Assembly: GCA_030425785.1 (NCBI GenBank)
Contig: JAUHYJ010000283.1
Coordinates: forward strand, 1-5,575
Length of the DNA: 5,575 nucleotides
Origin: Acidimicrobiia bacterium
Lineage (GTDB): Bacteria > Actinomycetota > Acidimicrobiia > Acidimicrobiales > Ilumatobacteraceae
Reading direction: 5' to 3'
Part shown: positions 1 to 5,575 of the stretch, in pieces
How the letters are laid out: each line of letters starts with the position of its first letter
Numbering within the stretch: the stretch's first letter is position 1
Notes under the pieces: model-generated
What the model saw: only the letters and a program-made list of their open reading frames with translations
Told to the model about the DNA's origin: nothing
Database searches by the model: none
Program-made: the position numbers and the translations under genes

Positions 1-252
1 CACGTCGCGCCCGAGGCGGTCGACGGCGGCCCGATCGCGTTCGTGCAGGACGGCGACCAGATCAAGATCGACGTGCCGACCCTGTCGCTCGACCTGCTGG
101 TCGACGACGCAGAGATGGAGGCCCGCCAGGCAGCGTGGGCCGGCCCGCCGGCGCCGCGGTACACGACGGGTGTGCTGGCGAAGTACGCCAAGCTCGCCCA
201 GGGCGCCGAGAAAGGCGCCATCACCAACGTCGGACCGGGCGAACCGATGTGA
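1..252 (+). CDS. ilvD: Dihydroxy-acid dehydratase, C-terminal end (5' truncated by window)
   Basis: The reading frame is open from base 1 and ends at TGA 250-252, giving the last 83 residues of the protein. The visible segment begins [21 protein letters not shown] and continues through [14 protein letters not shown] to [21 protein letters not shown]. This is the conserved C-terminal swivel domain and tail of IlvD. The GVLAKYAKL...GA.TN ending separates it from 6-phosphogluconate dehydratase (Edd), its closest paralogue. IlvD is a cytosolic Fe-S enzyme that dehydrates 2,3-dihydroxy-isovalerate and -methylvalerate to the 2-keto acids that precede valine and isoleucine. Its cluster cysteines and catalytic serine lie upstream of the window, so activity cannot be judged here. 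The stop overlaps the start of the next gene (GTGA, 4 bases), which suggests translational coupling. The tail looks complete. Confidence 0.95.
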   Translation, partial: HVAPEAVDGGPIAFVQDGDQIKIDVPTLSLDLLVDDAEMEARQAAWAGPPAPRYTTGVLAKYAKLAQGAEKGAITNVGPGEPM

Positions 253-773
253 GCTACGTGATCCGCCCTGCTCGGCTGTCGGATGCCGACGATCTCGGCC
301 GGGTCCACGTGCGCGCGTGGCAGGCGGCGTACACCGGTGGCCTGATGCCGGACGAGTACCTCGACGGTCTGTCGGTCGACGACCGAGCGGCGATGTGGCG
401 ACGCGGTCTCGCCGTCGAGCCGCCTCCCCGGGCGGCGCCCTGGGTCGCCGAGGCACCCGGTGGCACCGTCGTCGGCTTCGCGGTCGTCGGCCCGTCGCGT
501 GACGACGACGGTGACGACCCGGGTGGCGAGCTGTATGCGATCAACGTCGACCCCGACCACTGGGGGACCGGCGCCGGCGAGGCACTGTTCGTCGCCGGGG
601 TCGATGCGCTCCGCGACGCCGGCTTCACCGACGCCATCTTGTGGGTCCACCCCGACAACGCCCGAGCCCGCGCCTTCTACGAGCGTCACGGCTGGGACTG
701 CGACGACGTCGAACGCGTCGAGGACATCGCCGGCGCGAGCGTCCCGGAGATCCGCTACTCGATCACGTGGTGA
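249..773 (+). CDS. GNAT-family N-acetyltransferase (first copy)
   Basis: This is a 174-residue protein starting at GTG 249, which overlaps the ilvD stop by 4 bases. The frame stays open further upstream, but those codons lie inside ilvD in another frame. The GTG start places the first GNAT strand ([22 protein letters not shown], about residues 3-24) right at the N-terminus, as is usual for the family. Motif A with its acetyl-CoA pyrophosphate loop is at about 95-113 ([20 protein letters not shown]). Motif B ends in [13 protein letters not shown] (about 137-149), another GNAT hallmark. The family transfers acetyl groups from acetyl-CoA to amines of small molecules, antibiotics or protein N-termini. 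The substrate cannot be read from the sequence. No strong Shine-Dalgarno is seen, so translation probably depends on coupling to ilvD. Co-transcription does not imply a role in branched-chain amino acid synthesis. Confidence 0.9.
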   Translation: MSYVIRPARLSDADDLGRVHVRAWQAAYTGGLMPDEYLDGLSVDDRAAMWRRGLAVEPPPRAAPWVAEAPGGTVVGFAVVGPSRDDDGDDPGGELYAINVDPDHWGTGAGEALFVAGVDALRDAGFTDAILWVHPDNARARAFYERHGWDCDDVERVEDIAGASVPEIRYSITW

Positions 774-798
774 ACTGGGCGTACCGGTCTGTGCTTCG

Positions 799-1227
799 AT
801 GACGGCCATGAGCGACTGCCCGGTGCACGCCGGCCACCGGATCGAGGACACAATCACGCTCGACACCGAGGCGATCGTCGCCGGGGCCAGGCTGCTCGGC
901 GACCGCAACCCGCTGCACTCCGACCCCGACGCTGCCGCGGCGAGCCGGTTCGGTTCGCTCATCGCCTGCGGGCCGCACGTCGCCGGCGTGCACGCGTGCA
1001 TGCTGCCGAGCCATCTGACGGATCTCGGCGTCGCCATGGTGGGCGTCGACTTCACCGTCCGCTACGAGCGCCCGGTCTTGCCCGACGTCGTCCACACGAT
1101 GTGGTGGCAGGTCGACACCACCGAGCCCCGCGGCCGCCACTGGCAGGTGTCGTGGACCGGCGCCGTCGACGCCCCGACAGGCCGGTGCATCGCCGCCGCG
1201 GGCCTCATCCTGGTCCTCGGGAGCTGA
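799..1227 (+). CDS. MaoC-like hotdog-fold dehydratase/hydratase, single domain
   Basis: This is a 142-residue protein starting at ATG 799. A second ATG at 808 would give 139 residues, and neither has a good Shine-Dalgarno. The diagnostic hydratase-2 motif is at about 30-58: ARLLGDRNPLHSDPDAAAAS followed by RFGSLIACG. Asp35 and His40 have the D-x4-H spacing of the catalytic pair in (R)-specific enoyl-CoA hydratases (PhaJ/MaoC), with Asn37-Pro38 between them. The length is that of a one-domain MaoC protein, which works as a dimer. Family members hydrate trans-2-enoyl-CoA, or dehydrate 3-hydroxyacyl-CoA, in fatty-acid, polyketide or PHA metabolism. The acyl substrate here is unknown. It lies 25 bases after the first acetyltransferase on the same strand and may be co-transcribed, but I see no shared pathway. 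The product is intact, ending at TGA 1225-1227. Confidence 0.88.
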   Translation: MTAMSDCPVHAGHRIEDTITLDTEAIVAGARLLGDRNPLHSDPDAAAASRFGSLIACGPHVAGVHACMLPSHLTDLGVAMVGVDFTVRYERPVLPDVVHTMWWQVDTTEPRGRHWQVSWTGAVDAPTGRCIAAAGLILVLGS

Positions 1228-1382
1228 ACTCCACGCTGGGCCCGCACGGATCGACCCCGCCTCGATCACCTCGGCGCAGAAGTGCCGCTATGCGTGCGCT
1301 CAGCGCGACCCAGAGGCGAACATTCTGATCGATCAGCGAGACCGAGCCGATGCCGAGCTTGTGGCGGGAACGCGGGCTGGCT
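1228..1382. other. Convergent intergenic gap, no gene recognised
   Basis: These 155 bases separate the plus-strand MaoC gene from the 3' end of the minus-strand membrane-protein gene. Short frames cross it on both strands, but none has a recognisable domain or start signal. It holds two inverted repeats. One is GATCGA/TCGATC with a 7-base loop (1249-1267). The other is a perfect 12-base palindrome, CTGATCGATCAG (1325-1336). Neither is followed by a T-run in either direction, so a classic intrinsic terminator is not supported. Transcription from both sides must end here or nearby, perhaps by Rho. Confidence 0.5.
1249..1267. terminator. Weak hairpin, possible terminator between convergent genes
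   Basis: GATCGA at 1249-1254 and its reverse complement TCGATC at 1262-1267 flank a C-rich 7-base loop. It lies 22 bases past the MaoC stop, where a terminator would be expected. The stem is only 6 bp and lacks a U-tract, so a chance repeat is quite possible. Confidence 0.2.
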
Positions 1383-1652
1383 CTACGACGTTGTGTGACC
1401 TGCCTGCGTAGCGCGCCGTCGTGACGCTCCCCAGCGCGCCACCGTCCAGATGAGAGACACCGTGATGGCGCATGCAGCAATGAAGCAGACTCCGGCGAGC
1501 AACTGCCCGCCCAACGTCATGGCGAAGTTGACGGTGAGCAGTACAGCGAGCACCAACGCGATGACGTGAAGCGTGATCGTCCTGCGCCACCGCATCGCCG
1601 CTGAGGATACGCCACCGACCGTGGTCCGGGATCGCAGGGTCGAACGCCGCAC
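1383..1652 (-). CDS. Small hypothetical membrane protein with two predicted TM helices
   Basis: This is an 89-residue protein on the minus strand (GTG 1652, stop TAG 1385-1383). I do not recognise a family. Residues about 1-25 are polar and basic (MRRSTLRSRT...RWRRT). Two hydrophobic segments follow, at about 26-46 (TITLHVIALVLAVLLTVNFAM) and 50-72 (around LLAGVCFIAACAITVSLIW), joined by a short TLGGQ turn. The basic tail contains ARWGASRRR. The positive charges at both ends favour a hairpin with both termini in the cytoplasm. The composition is coherent and unlike a random GC-rich shadow frame, which supports a real gene. A GATACT hexamer lies six bases before the GTG, fitting a leaderless mRNA. 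The alternative start ATG 1595 would give a 70-residue protein that keeps both helices. It lies downstream of the HNH endonuclease gene on the same strand, but a functional link is only inferred. Confidence 0.55.
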   Translation of the reverse strand: MRRSTLRSRTTVGGVSSAAMRWRRTITLHVIALVLAVLLTVNFAMTLGGQLLAGVCFIAACAITVSLIWTVARWGASRRRATQAGHTTS

Positions 1653-1658
1653 CTGCTC

Positions 1659-1664
1659 AGTATC
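1659..1664 (-). promoter_or_regulatory. Candidate -10 hexamer for a leaderless membrane-protein mRNA
   Basis: On the minus strand, GATACT (5 of 6 to TATACT, a strong actinobacterial -10 form) is followed by exactly six bases and then the GTG start at 1652. That spacing would place the transcription start on the start codon. No convincing -35 hexamer is seen 16-19 bases upstream. Confidence 0.35.
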
Positions 1665-1767
1665 GGCCCTCTTGCATGAGGCGCTCCGCCCGCCCTCAAC
1701 CGGTGTTTCCGAGCGGCGGCGGCACCCGTCGGCGAACCCTGTTCTGCTGTGCTCCGCTCGCGCTCAG

Positions 1768-3042
1768 CTACGCGGCGTCGGGTGGGCGGAGTGGGGTGCC
1801 GTCGGGGCGGGTGATGTGGATGGTGCCGTCGGGGCGGCGTGCGACCGCGAAGCCGCCGGTGTGCTTGAACACGTTGTGGCGATGGCACATGGTGCCGCCG
1901 TTCGACGGGTCGGTCGGCCCGCCTCTCGATCTGGGTTCGAGGTGATCGATGTCGCAGATCTGGGCGCGGAGTGTGCAGCCGAGCCAGTTGCACATCGGGT
2001 CGAGGGCCATCATCGCTTCACGGATCGGGCCGGTGAACAACGTGCGTGCGCGGCCGGCGTGGACGATGACGCCGGCGTCGTCGGTGACGATCAGCCGCAG
2101 CCGACCGAGCACGGTGGCGGCGACGACCTGGCGCGGGTCGACCGGAATGCCGTCGATGGTCTCGCAGCGCCGCTCGCGCACGGTCGACGGGTCGACGTCG
2201 ACCGGCTCGTCGGTGATCTCGGACTCGAGGCGCTGCTCGTACTGGTCGAGGTCACACACGAGGTTGACGGTGGCATCGATCGAACGGCCGTCGCCGGTGC
2301 CGGCCTCGGCGGCGGCGAGGACCATCGCGACGAAGGCGTCAGCGCGCCGCTGGGCCGCGGTGCGTGGCATCTGCGACGGGGTGGCGTCGTCGCCGTAGGT
2401 GTCGCGGGTCCACTGCCAGTCGCGTTCGAACTCGGCGTCGCAGAACGTCTGGAACACGTCGCGCATGGCGGTGCCCTGCACGACGCCGTGGGTGGTCTCG
2501 AACCGGGTCGTGGCTCCGTCGAAGCCGACGCGGGCGTTGCGGTACTCGTGGGCGCGTTCGTGTTCGGCGTGCGCACCGTCGGCGTCGGCCAACTGTTCCC
2601 ACCGAGCCGCCACGATCTTGAAGTCGGCGAACTCGAGCGTCTGGGCGGCTTCCAGCAAGATGTCCTGCGACCCGGCGAGTTGATCACCAGCGCGCGGGTT
2701 GGCGTGCAGCCGGGCCAGTTCGCGGACCTGGGCGACACCGATGCGACCCGCCATGAACTCGCCGGCGACCTCGGCCAACTCGCGCACCATGCGCGCCGTC
2801 CGCGTCCGTGCCGTGGCCTCACCACGAGTGCAGTTCGTCGTCGCCATCACCCACGCGCCGACCGTGCGATGCCCATCAGCGGCGTAGTGCCCGGATCGCT
2901 CGGCGTGATCGACGGCACCGACCATTGCGGCTTCGACCCGTCGGGCGGCGATGTTCAACTCGCGCAGCTTCGCGTCGAGGTCGTGGCCTGACAGGTCGGA
3001 CCACTCACCCGCTGTGGGGAGGTCGACGACCAGTCGTTCCAT
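1768..3042 (-). CDS. DUF222 / HNH endonuclease (13E12-repeat-family type)
   Basis: This is an intact 424-residue protein, a normal length for the family. Residues about 15-340 match the pattern of the DUF222 region: an N-terminal helical part (LNIAARRVEAAMVGAVDHAERSG), GHRTVGAWVMATTNCTRGEA at about 57-76, and a long charged middle segment. The C-terminal HNH nuclease is at about 351-397. It has Cys351-x4-Cys356, then CDIDHLEPRSRGGPT with the catalytic-type His367, Asn381, and CHRHN with Cys386 and His389 followed by Lys393. All HNH and zinc-site positions look present, so nuclease activity is plausible. ATG 3042 is chosen because a complete promoter-like array with a LexA box ends six bases before it. 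The gene is monocistronic or heads a unit with the small membrane protein 115 bases downstream. In mycobacteria this family occurs in many copies, and several members are known LexA targets. Its biological role is not settled; repeats and mobility are suspected. A long plus-strand open frame over it is a shadow. Confidence 0.93.
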   Translation of the reverse strand: MERLVVDLPTAGEWSDLSGHDLDAKLRELNIAARRVEAAMVGAVDHAERSGHYAADGHRTVGAWVMATTNCTRGEATARTRTARMVRELAEVAGEFMAGRIGVAQVRELARLHANPRAGDQLAGSQDILLEAAQTLEFADFKIVAARWEQLADADGAHAEHERAHEYRNARVGFDGATTRFETTHGVVQGTAMRDVFQTFCDAEFERDWQWTRDTYGDDATPSQMPRTAAQRRADAFVAMVLAAAEAGTGDGRSIDATVNLVCDLDQYEQRLESEITDEPVDVDPSTVRERRCETIDGIPVDPRQVVAATVLGRLRLIVTDDAGVIVHAGRARTLFTGPIREAMMALDPMCNWLGCTLRAQICDIDHLEPRSRGGPTDPSNGGTMCHRHNVFKHTGGFAVARRPDGTIHITRPDGTPLRPPDAA

Positions 3043-3048
3043 GATCGA

Positions 3049-3077
3049 ACTCTAGCCGAACATACGTTCGATTACAA
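3049..3077 (-). promoter_or_regulatory. Promoter of the HNH endonuclease, apparently leaderless
   Basis: On the minus strand, TTGTAA (3077-3072, 4 of 6 to TTGACA) is separated by 17 bases from TAGAGT (3054-3049, fits TAnnnT). Six bases follow, then the ATG at 3042. This geometry places the transcription start at or next to the A of the ATG, so no ribosome-binding site is needed, and none is clear. The spacer is the SOS box. Confidence 0.55.
3056..3071 (-). promoter_or_regulatory. LexA-binding SOS box
   Basis: On the minus strand the 16-mer is TCGAACGTATGTTCGG. The actinobacterial LexA consensus is TCGAAC-N4-GTTCGA, so this matches 11 of the 12 half-site bases and keeps the inner palindrome CGAAC-N4-GTTCG perfectly. 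It fills the spacer between the -35-like and -10-like hexamers of the HNH endonuclease, where bound LexA would block RNA polymerase. The match and position are visible; LexA binding is inferred. Confidence 0.8.
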
Positions 3078-3158
3078 CCTGATCACCAGGTACTTCAGAT
3101 GTTCGAGGGGGCCGAATCGCCATCGGCGACACGGCCTCGGTTCGATGATCCGGACGCC

Positions 3159-3662
3159 TCAATCGGTCGGTGGCCACGGGCCGACGCGCCGGAAGCCGAG
3201 CGCGGTGAACAGCCGCTCGGACGGGACGTTGCCGTCGGTGATCGTGGCCCCGACGATCTCGACCTCGGCGTCGGCCAACGAGCGCAGGCTGTGTGCGACG
3301 ATCGCCCGGCCGAGACCGCGGCCCTGGTGCGCCGGAGCCACCACGACGGGGTCGACGTAGCAGGTCTCGTCGACCACGACCACGAACGAGAAGGCGACCG
3401 GTTCATCGGCGTCGGCGACCGCCACGAACGAGTGCTGCCGAACCATCGAGGCGAGGTAGTGGTCGATCGCCTCACGAGCGTCGTCGAGGTCTTCGCCCTC
3501 GTCGTCGACGGTGTCGCGGTATGCCGCGAGCATCAGGCACGCCAGTGACTCCCGCTGGTCGTCGCCCGGCTCGGTGATCCGGAAGCCGATGGGAAGCGCC
3601 CGACCCCCGCCCGCCGCCGACACTCCCCGGTACTCGCTCCGCGTGCGCGGCACGTCGTGCAC
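3159..3662 (-). CDS. GNAT-family N-acetyltransferase (second copy)
   Basis: This is a 167-residue protein in the model chosen here, which starts at GTG 3662 because TACGAT lies exactly six bases upstream. Other starts are possible: GTG 3680 (173 residues) and GTG 3623 (154 residues). The frame remains open far upstream, antisense to tldD, but that part is shadow. In the chosen model the GNAT fold begins with IGFRITEPGDDQRESLACLMLAAY (about 25-48). An acidic stretch follows (DTVDDEGEDLDDA, about 51-63). Motif A is at about 104-118, YVDPVVVAPAHQGRGLG, with the full Q/R-x-x-G-x-G/A acetyl-CoA loop. The fold ends with NVPSERLFTALGFRRVGPWPP, the usual GNAT C-terminal pattern. The acceptor substrate is unknown. 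It is divergent from tldD and lies upstream of the HNH gene on the same strand, but the SOS promoter makes the HNH gene independent. It is not a close copy of the acetyltransferase at 249-773. Confidence 0.88.
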   Translation of the reverse strand: MHDVPRTRSEYRGVSAAGGGRALPIGFRITEPGDDQRESLACLMLAAYRDTVDDEGEDLDDAREAIDHYLASMVRQHSFVAVADADEPVAFSFVVVVDETCYVDPVVVAPAHQGRGLGRAIVAHSLRSLADAEVEIVGATITDGNVPSERLFTALGFRRVGPWPPTD

Positions 3663-3746
3663 GCTCGGATCGTAGATCACGTCGCCGGAGCCGCTGTTCC
3701 GGATGCCTTGCGTGCGCGGCGCGGTCGTTTCGGCCAAGATGGTTCG
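3663..3746. promoter_or_regulatory. Divergent intergenic region between GNAT gene and tldD
   Basis: About 84 bases separate the two divergent start codons, or 66 if the acetyltransferase starts at 3680. Promoters for both directions should lie here or just inside the genes. Toward the acetyltransferase, TACGAT (3674-3669) sits six bases before GTG 3662. Toward tldD, CAAGAT (3735-3740) sits six bases before ATG 3747. TTGCGT at 3708-3713 is -35-like, but its 21-base spacing is too long. No operator palindrome stands out. Confidence 0.35.
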
Positions 3747-5186
3747 ATGTTCGACATCGCAGACGCTGCGGTGGAGGGCGCGATGGCGGCGGGTGCGGTG
3801 TATGCCGACGCTCGCGTCACGGCGCGCACCACTCGCTCGATCAACGTCCAGAACGCCGACGTCGAGGACATCAGCCTCGGCGAGGACACGGGCGTCGGCG
3901 TGCGCGCGTTGATCGGCTCGTCGTGGGGGTTCTTCGCCACCGACCAGCTCACGACCGCGGCGGCCCGGCGGGCGGGGGAGCGGGCGGCCGAGATCGCGCG
4001 GGCCTCGGCATCCGTGCCCGGGGCCCCGATCGAACTGGCCGACGTGCCGATCGACCAGGCGACCTGGGTGACGCCGCACGAACAGCACCCCATGCAGGTG
4101 TCGATGGCCGACCAGGCCGACCTGCTCGTCGCCTCGACGCGCACGATGCTCGAGGTGCCCGAGGTCAAGCTCGCACGCGGATCGCTCGAGTTCTGGGACA
4201 TCCACACCTGGCTGGTCTCGTCGCAAGGACATCGCATCGACCAGACGCTCGTCCTGTCGGGCGGTGGCATCAGCGCGATGGCGATCGGCGACGGCGAGAC
4301 GCAGATCCGGTCGTACCCGCAGTCGTTCGGCCAGTTCGAGTCCGGCGGCTGGGAGACCGTGCTCGCGTGGGACTACCTCGGCAACGCACCCCGCATGGCC
4401 GACGAGGCCGCCGCCCTGCTCACCGCGGCCGAGATGGAGGAGTGCCGCAAGCCGCTCATCCTCGAGGGGTCGCAGGTCGCGCTGCAGATCCACGAGTCGG
4501 TCGGCCACGCGATCGAGCTCGACCGGATCCTCGGGTGGGAGGCCGCCTTCGCCGGCACGTCGCACCTCGAACTCGCGAAGCTCGGCCAGCACCGCTACGG
4601 CTCCGAGCTGATGAACATCACGGCCGACGCCACCATCGCCGGCTCGCTCGGGAGCTTCGGCTACGACGACGAGGGCACCCCCGCGCGCTCGGTCGACATC
4701 GTCAAGGACGGCATCTGGGTCGGCGTGCTCTCGGGCCGTGACAGCGCCCACCTCGCCGGGCTCGAACCCGGCGGCATGGTCAAAGCCGACGGGTACGACC
4801 GCCTACCGATGGTCCGCATGACCAACGTCGGCCTCCTGCCCGGCGACTCGTCGCTCGACGAGATGATCGCCTCGACGGAGGACGGTGTGTACATGGCGAC
4901 GAACCGCTCGTGGTCGATCGACGACCGTCGGCTCAACTTCCAGGTCGGCTGCGAGATCGGCTGGGAGATCAAGGACGGCGTGAAGACCCGCATGCTGAAG
5001 AACCCGACCTACACGGGGATCACGCCACAGTTCTGGGGCAGCATGGACATGCTCGCCGGTCCCGACGAGTGGGTGTTCTGGGGCACACCGAACTGTGGCA
5101 AGGGGCAGCCGATGCAGGTCGCCCGCACCGGCCACCCTGCCGTGCCGGCCAGATTCCACGACGTCCGGATGGGGGTGCGGGGATGA
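3747..5186 (+). CDS. tldD: TldD, metalloprotease subunit of the TldD/TldE peptidase
   Basis: This is a complete 479-residue protein, the usual TldD length. It starts at ATG 3747 (MFDIADAAVEGAM). The frame extends upstream into 3657-3746, but those codons are not TldD-like. The N-terminal domain contains the RTTRSINVQNADVEDISLGE strand region (about 28-47) and GVGVRALIGSSWGFFATDQLT (about 49-69). The zinc site is HESVGH at 249-254 (HExxxH), followed by AIELDRILGWEAAFAG. GTPNCGKGQP at 447-455 supplies Cys450, the position of the third zinc ligand described for E. coli TldD. All catalytic elements are therefore present. TldD pairs with catalytically silent TldE in a cytosolic heterodimer that threads and cuts unstructured peptides. 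In E. coli it matures microcin B17 and degrades the antitoxin CcdA. The stop overlaps the tldE start (ATGA), so stoichiometric coupled translation is expected. No RiPP or antitoxin partner is visible in the window. Confidence 0.95.
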   Translation: MFDIADAAVEGAMAAGAVYADARVTARTTRSINVQNADVEDISLGEDTGVGVRALIGSSWGFFATDQLTTAAARRAGERAAEIARASASVPGAPIELADVPIDQATWVTPHEQHPMQVSMADQADLLVASTRTMLEVPEVKLARGSLEFWDIHTWLVSSQGHRIDQTLVLSGGGISAMAIGDGETQIRSYPQSFGQFESGGWETVLAWDYLGNAPRMADEAAALLTAAEMEECRKPLILEGSQVALQIHESVGHAIELDRILGWEAAFAGTSHLELAKLGQHRYGSELMNITADATIAGSLGSFGYDDEGTPARSVDIVKDGIWVGVLSGRDSAHLAGLEPGGMVKADGYDRLPMVRMTNVGLLPGDSSLDEMIASTEDGVYMATNRSWSIDDRRLNFQVGCEIGWEIKDGVKTRMLKNPTYTGITPQFWGSMDMLAGPDEWVFWGTPNCGKGQPMQVARTGHPAVPARFHDVRMGVRG

Positions 5187-5575
5187 GCGCACCGACCGAC
5201 CTCACGTCCCTGGCCGAGCGAACGCTGGCACTGCTGCCGGCCGACGTCGACGGCCAGGTCCAGATCGCGGCGACCAGCTCCGGTCTGACCAGGTTCGCCA
5301 ACTCCTTCATCCATCAGAACGTCGCCGACGAGGGCACCGAGATCGCACTGACGGTTGCACGCGGCCGGCAGGTGGCCTCGGCGTCGGCCCACGTCGGCGA
5401 CGACGACGCGCTCGCCCGCTTCGTGGCGTCGGTGGTCGCCGCCGCCGAGATCGCGCCGGAGATGGCCGATTGGCCTGGTGTGGGTGCCGGCACCGAGGTG
5501 ATCGGGCGGTCGGACGCATCGCCGCCCGGGTCCCCGGCCGATCGCGCCGCCGTCGTCGCCGCCTTCGTCGGCGCA
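5183..5575 (+). CDS. tldE: TldE/PmbA, non-catalytic partner of TldD (3' truncated by window)
   Basis: The frame starts at ATG 5183, overlapping the tldD TGA by 4 bases, and stays open to the last base, giving 131 residues. A G-rich stretch (GGGGG at 5171-5175) seven bases before the ATG can act as ribosome-binding site. The recognisable PmbA/TldE element is TSSGLTRFANSFIHQNVADE (about 31-50), followed by GTEIALTVARGRQVASAS (about 51-68). This is the N-terminal domain pattern shared by TldD and TldE. TldE lacks the zinc motif and helps form the substrate chamber of the heterodimer; the part that would show this absence is outside the window. Its position directly after tldD is the standard arrangement in actinobacteria and archaea. 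Identity rests on the N-terminal motif plus context. Confidence 0.88.
   Translation, partial: MSAPTDLTSLAERTLALLPADVDGQVQIAATSSGLTRFANSFIHQNVADEGTEIALTVARGRQVASASAHVGDDDALARFVASVVAAAEIAPEMADWPGVGAGTEVIGRSDASPPGSPADRAAVVAAFVGA

Noticed and set aside
460..798. Upstream extension of the MaoC reading frame
   Set aside because: It overlaps the first acetyltransferase in another frame and its translation is S/T/P/R-rich noise. MaoC homology begins just after ATG 799.
1205..1480. Minus-strand frame of 91 codons across the convergent gap
   Set aside because: It overlaps the MaoC 3' end and the membrane-protein gene, with arginine-rich sequence and no recognisable motif or start signal.
1573..2991. 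Long plus-strand open frame (472 codons) over the HNH gene
   Set aside because: It is antisense to the well-supported DUF222-HNH gene. Its translation is low-complexity, rich in G, V, A, D and R, and has no domain. Long antisense frames are expected in GC-rich coding DNA.
3131..3150. tRNA T-arm-like GGTTCGAT sequence
   Set aside because: The flanking five bases do not pair, and no acceptor, D or anticodon arm is found around it.
3739..3754. Possible second SOS box at the tldD start (two GTTCGA words)
   Set aside because: The two words are direct, not inverted, and the left half of the 16-mer (ATGGTT) does not match TCGAAC.
3681..4751. Upstream part of a 530-codon minus-strand frame that ends in the second acetyltransferase
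   Set aside because: It runs antisense through tldD with biased, domain-free sequence. Only the last 167-173 codons resemble a GNAT protein.

Overview
This is a GC-rich window (roughly two thirds G+C by eye) with the codon bias and gene content of an actinobacterium. A DUF222/HNH endonuclease of the 13E12-repeat type sits under an actinobacterial LexA box, and there are several apparently leaderless start sites. An Acidimicrobiia-like (Ilumatobacter-type) host is my guess, but the window does not prove the lineage.

Left part (1-1227, plus strand): the last 83 codons of ilvD (dihydroxy-acid dehydratase, branched-chain amino acid synthesis) overlap by 4 bases a GNAT acetyltransferase. A single-domain MaoC-type hotdog hydratase follows 25 bases later. 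These three genes can form one transcript.

Middle (1228-3158): a 155-base convergent gap with only weak inverted repeats leads to a minus-strand block. This holds a small two-helix membrane protein (1383-1652) and, upstream of it on the same strand, an intact 424-residue DUF222-HNH endonuclease (1768-3042). The endonuclease promoter is the most informative site in the window. A -35-like TTGTAA, a 17-base spacer filled by a 16-base LexA/SOS box, a -10-like TAGAGT and six bases lead directly to the ATG. This reads as a leaderless, DNA-damage-inducible gene.

Right part (3159-5575): a second GNAT acetyltransferase on the minus strand is divergent from tldD on the plus strand. tldD (complete, metalloprotease subunit with HExxxH and a C-terminal Cys) overlaps tldE/pmbA by 4 bases, and tldE runs off the window end. 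TldD and TldE together form a known peptidase that trims unfolded or leader peptides. No precursor peptide is visible here.

I do not see a clearly new multi-gene system. The best leads are the SOS-box/leaderless promoter of the HNH gene, the uncharacterised small membrane protein next to it, and a recurring -10-like hexamer placed exactly six bases before several start codons.
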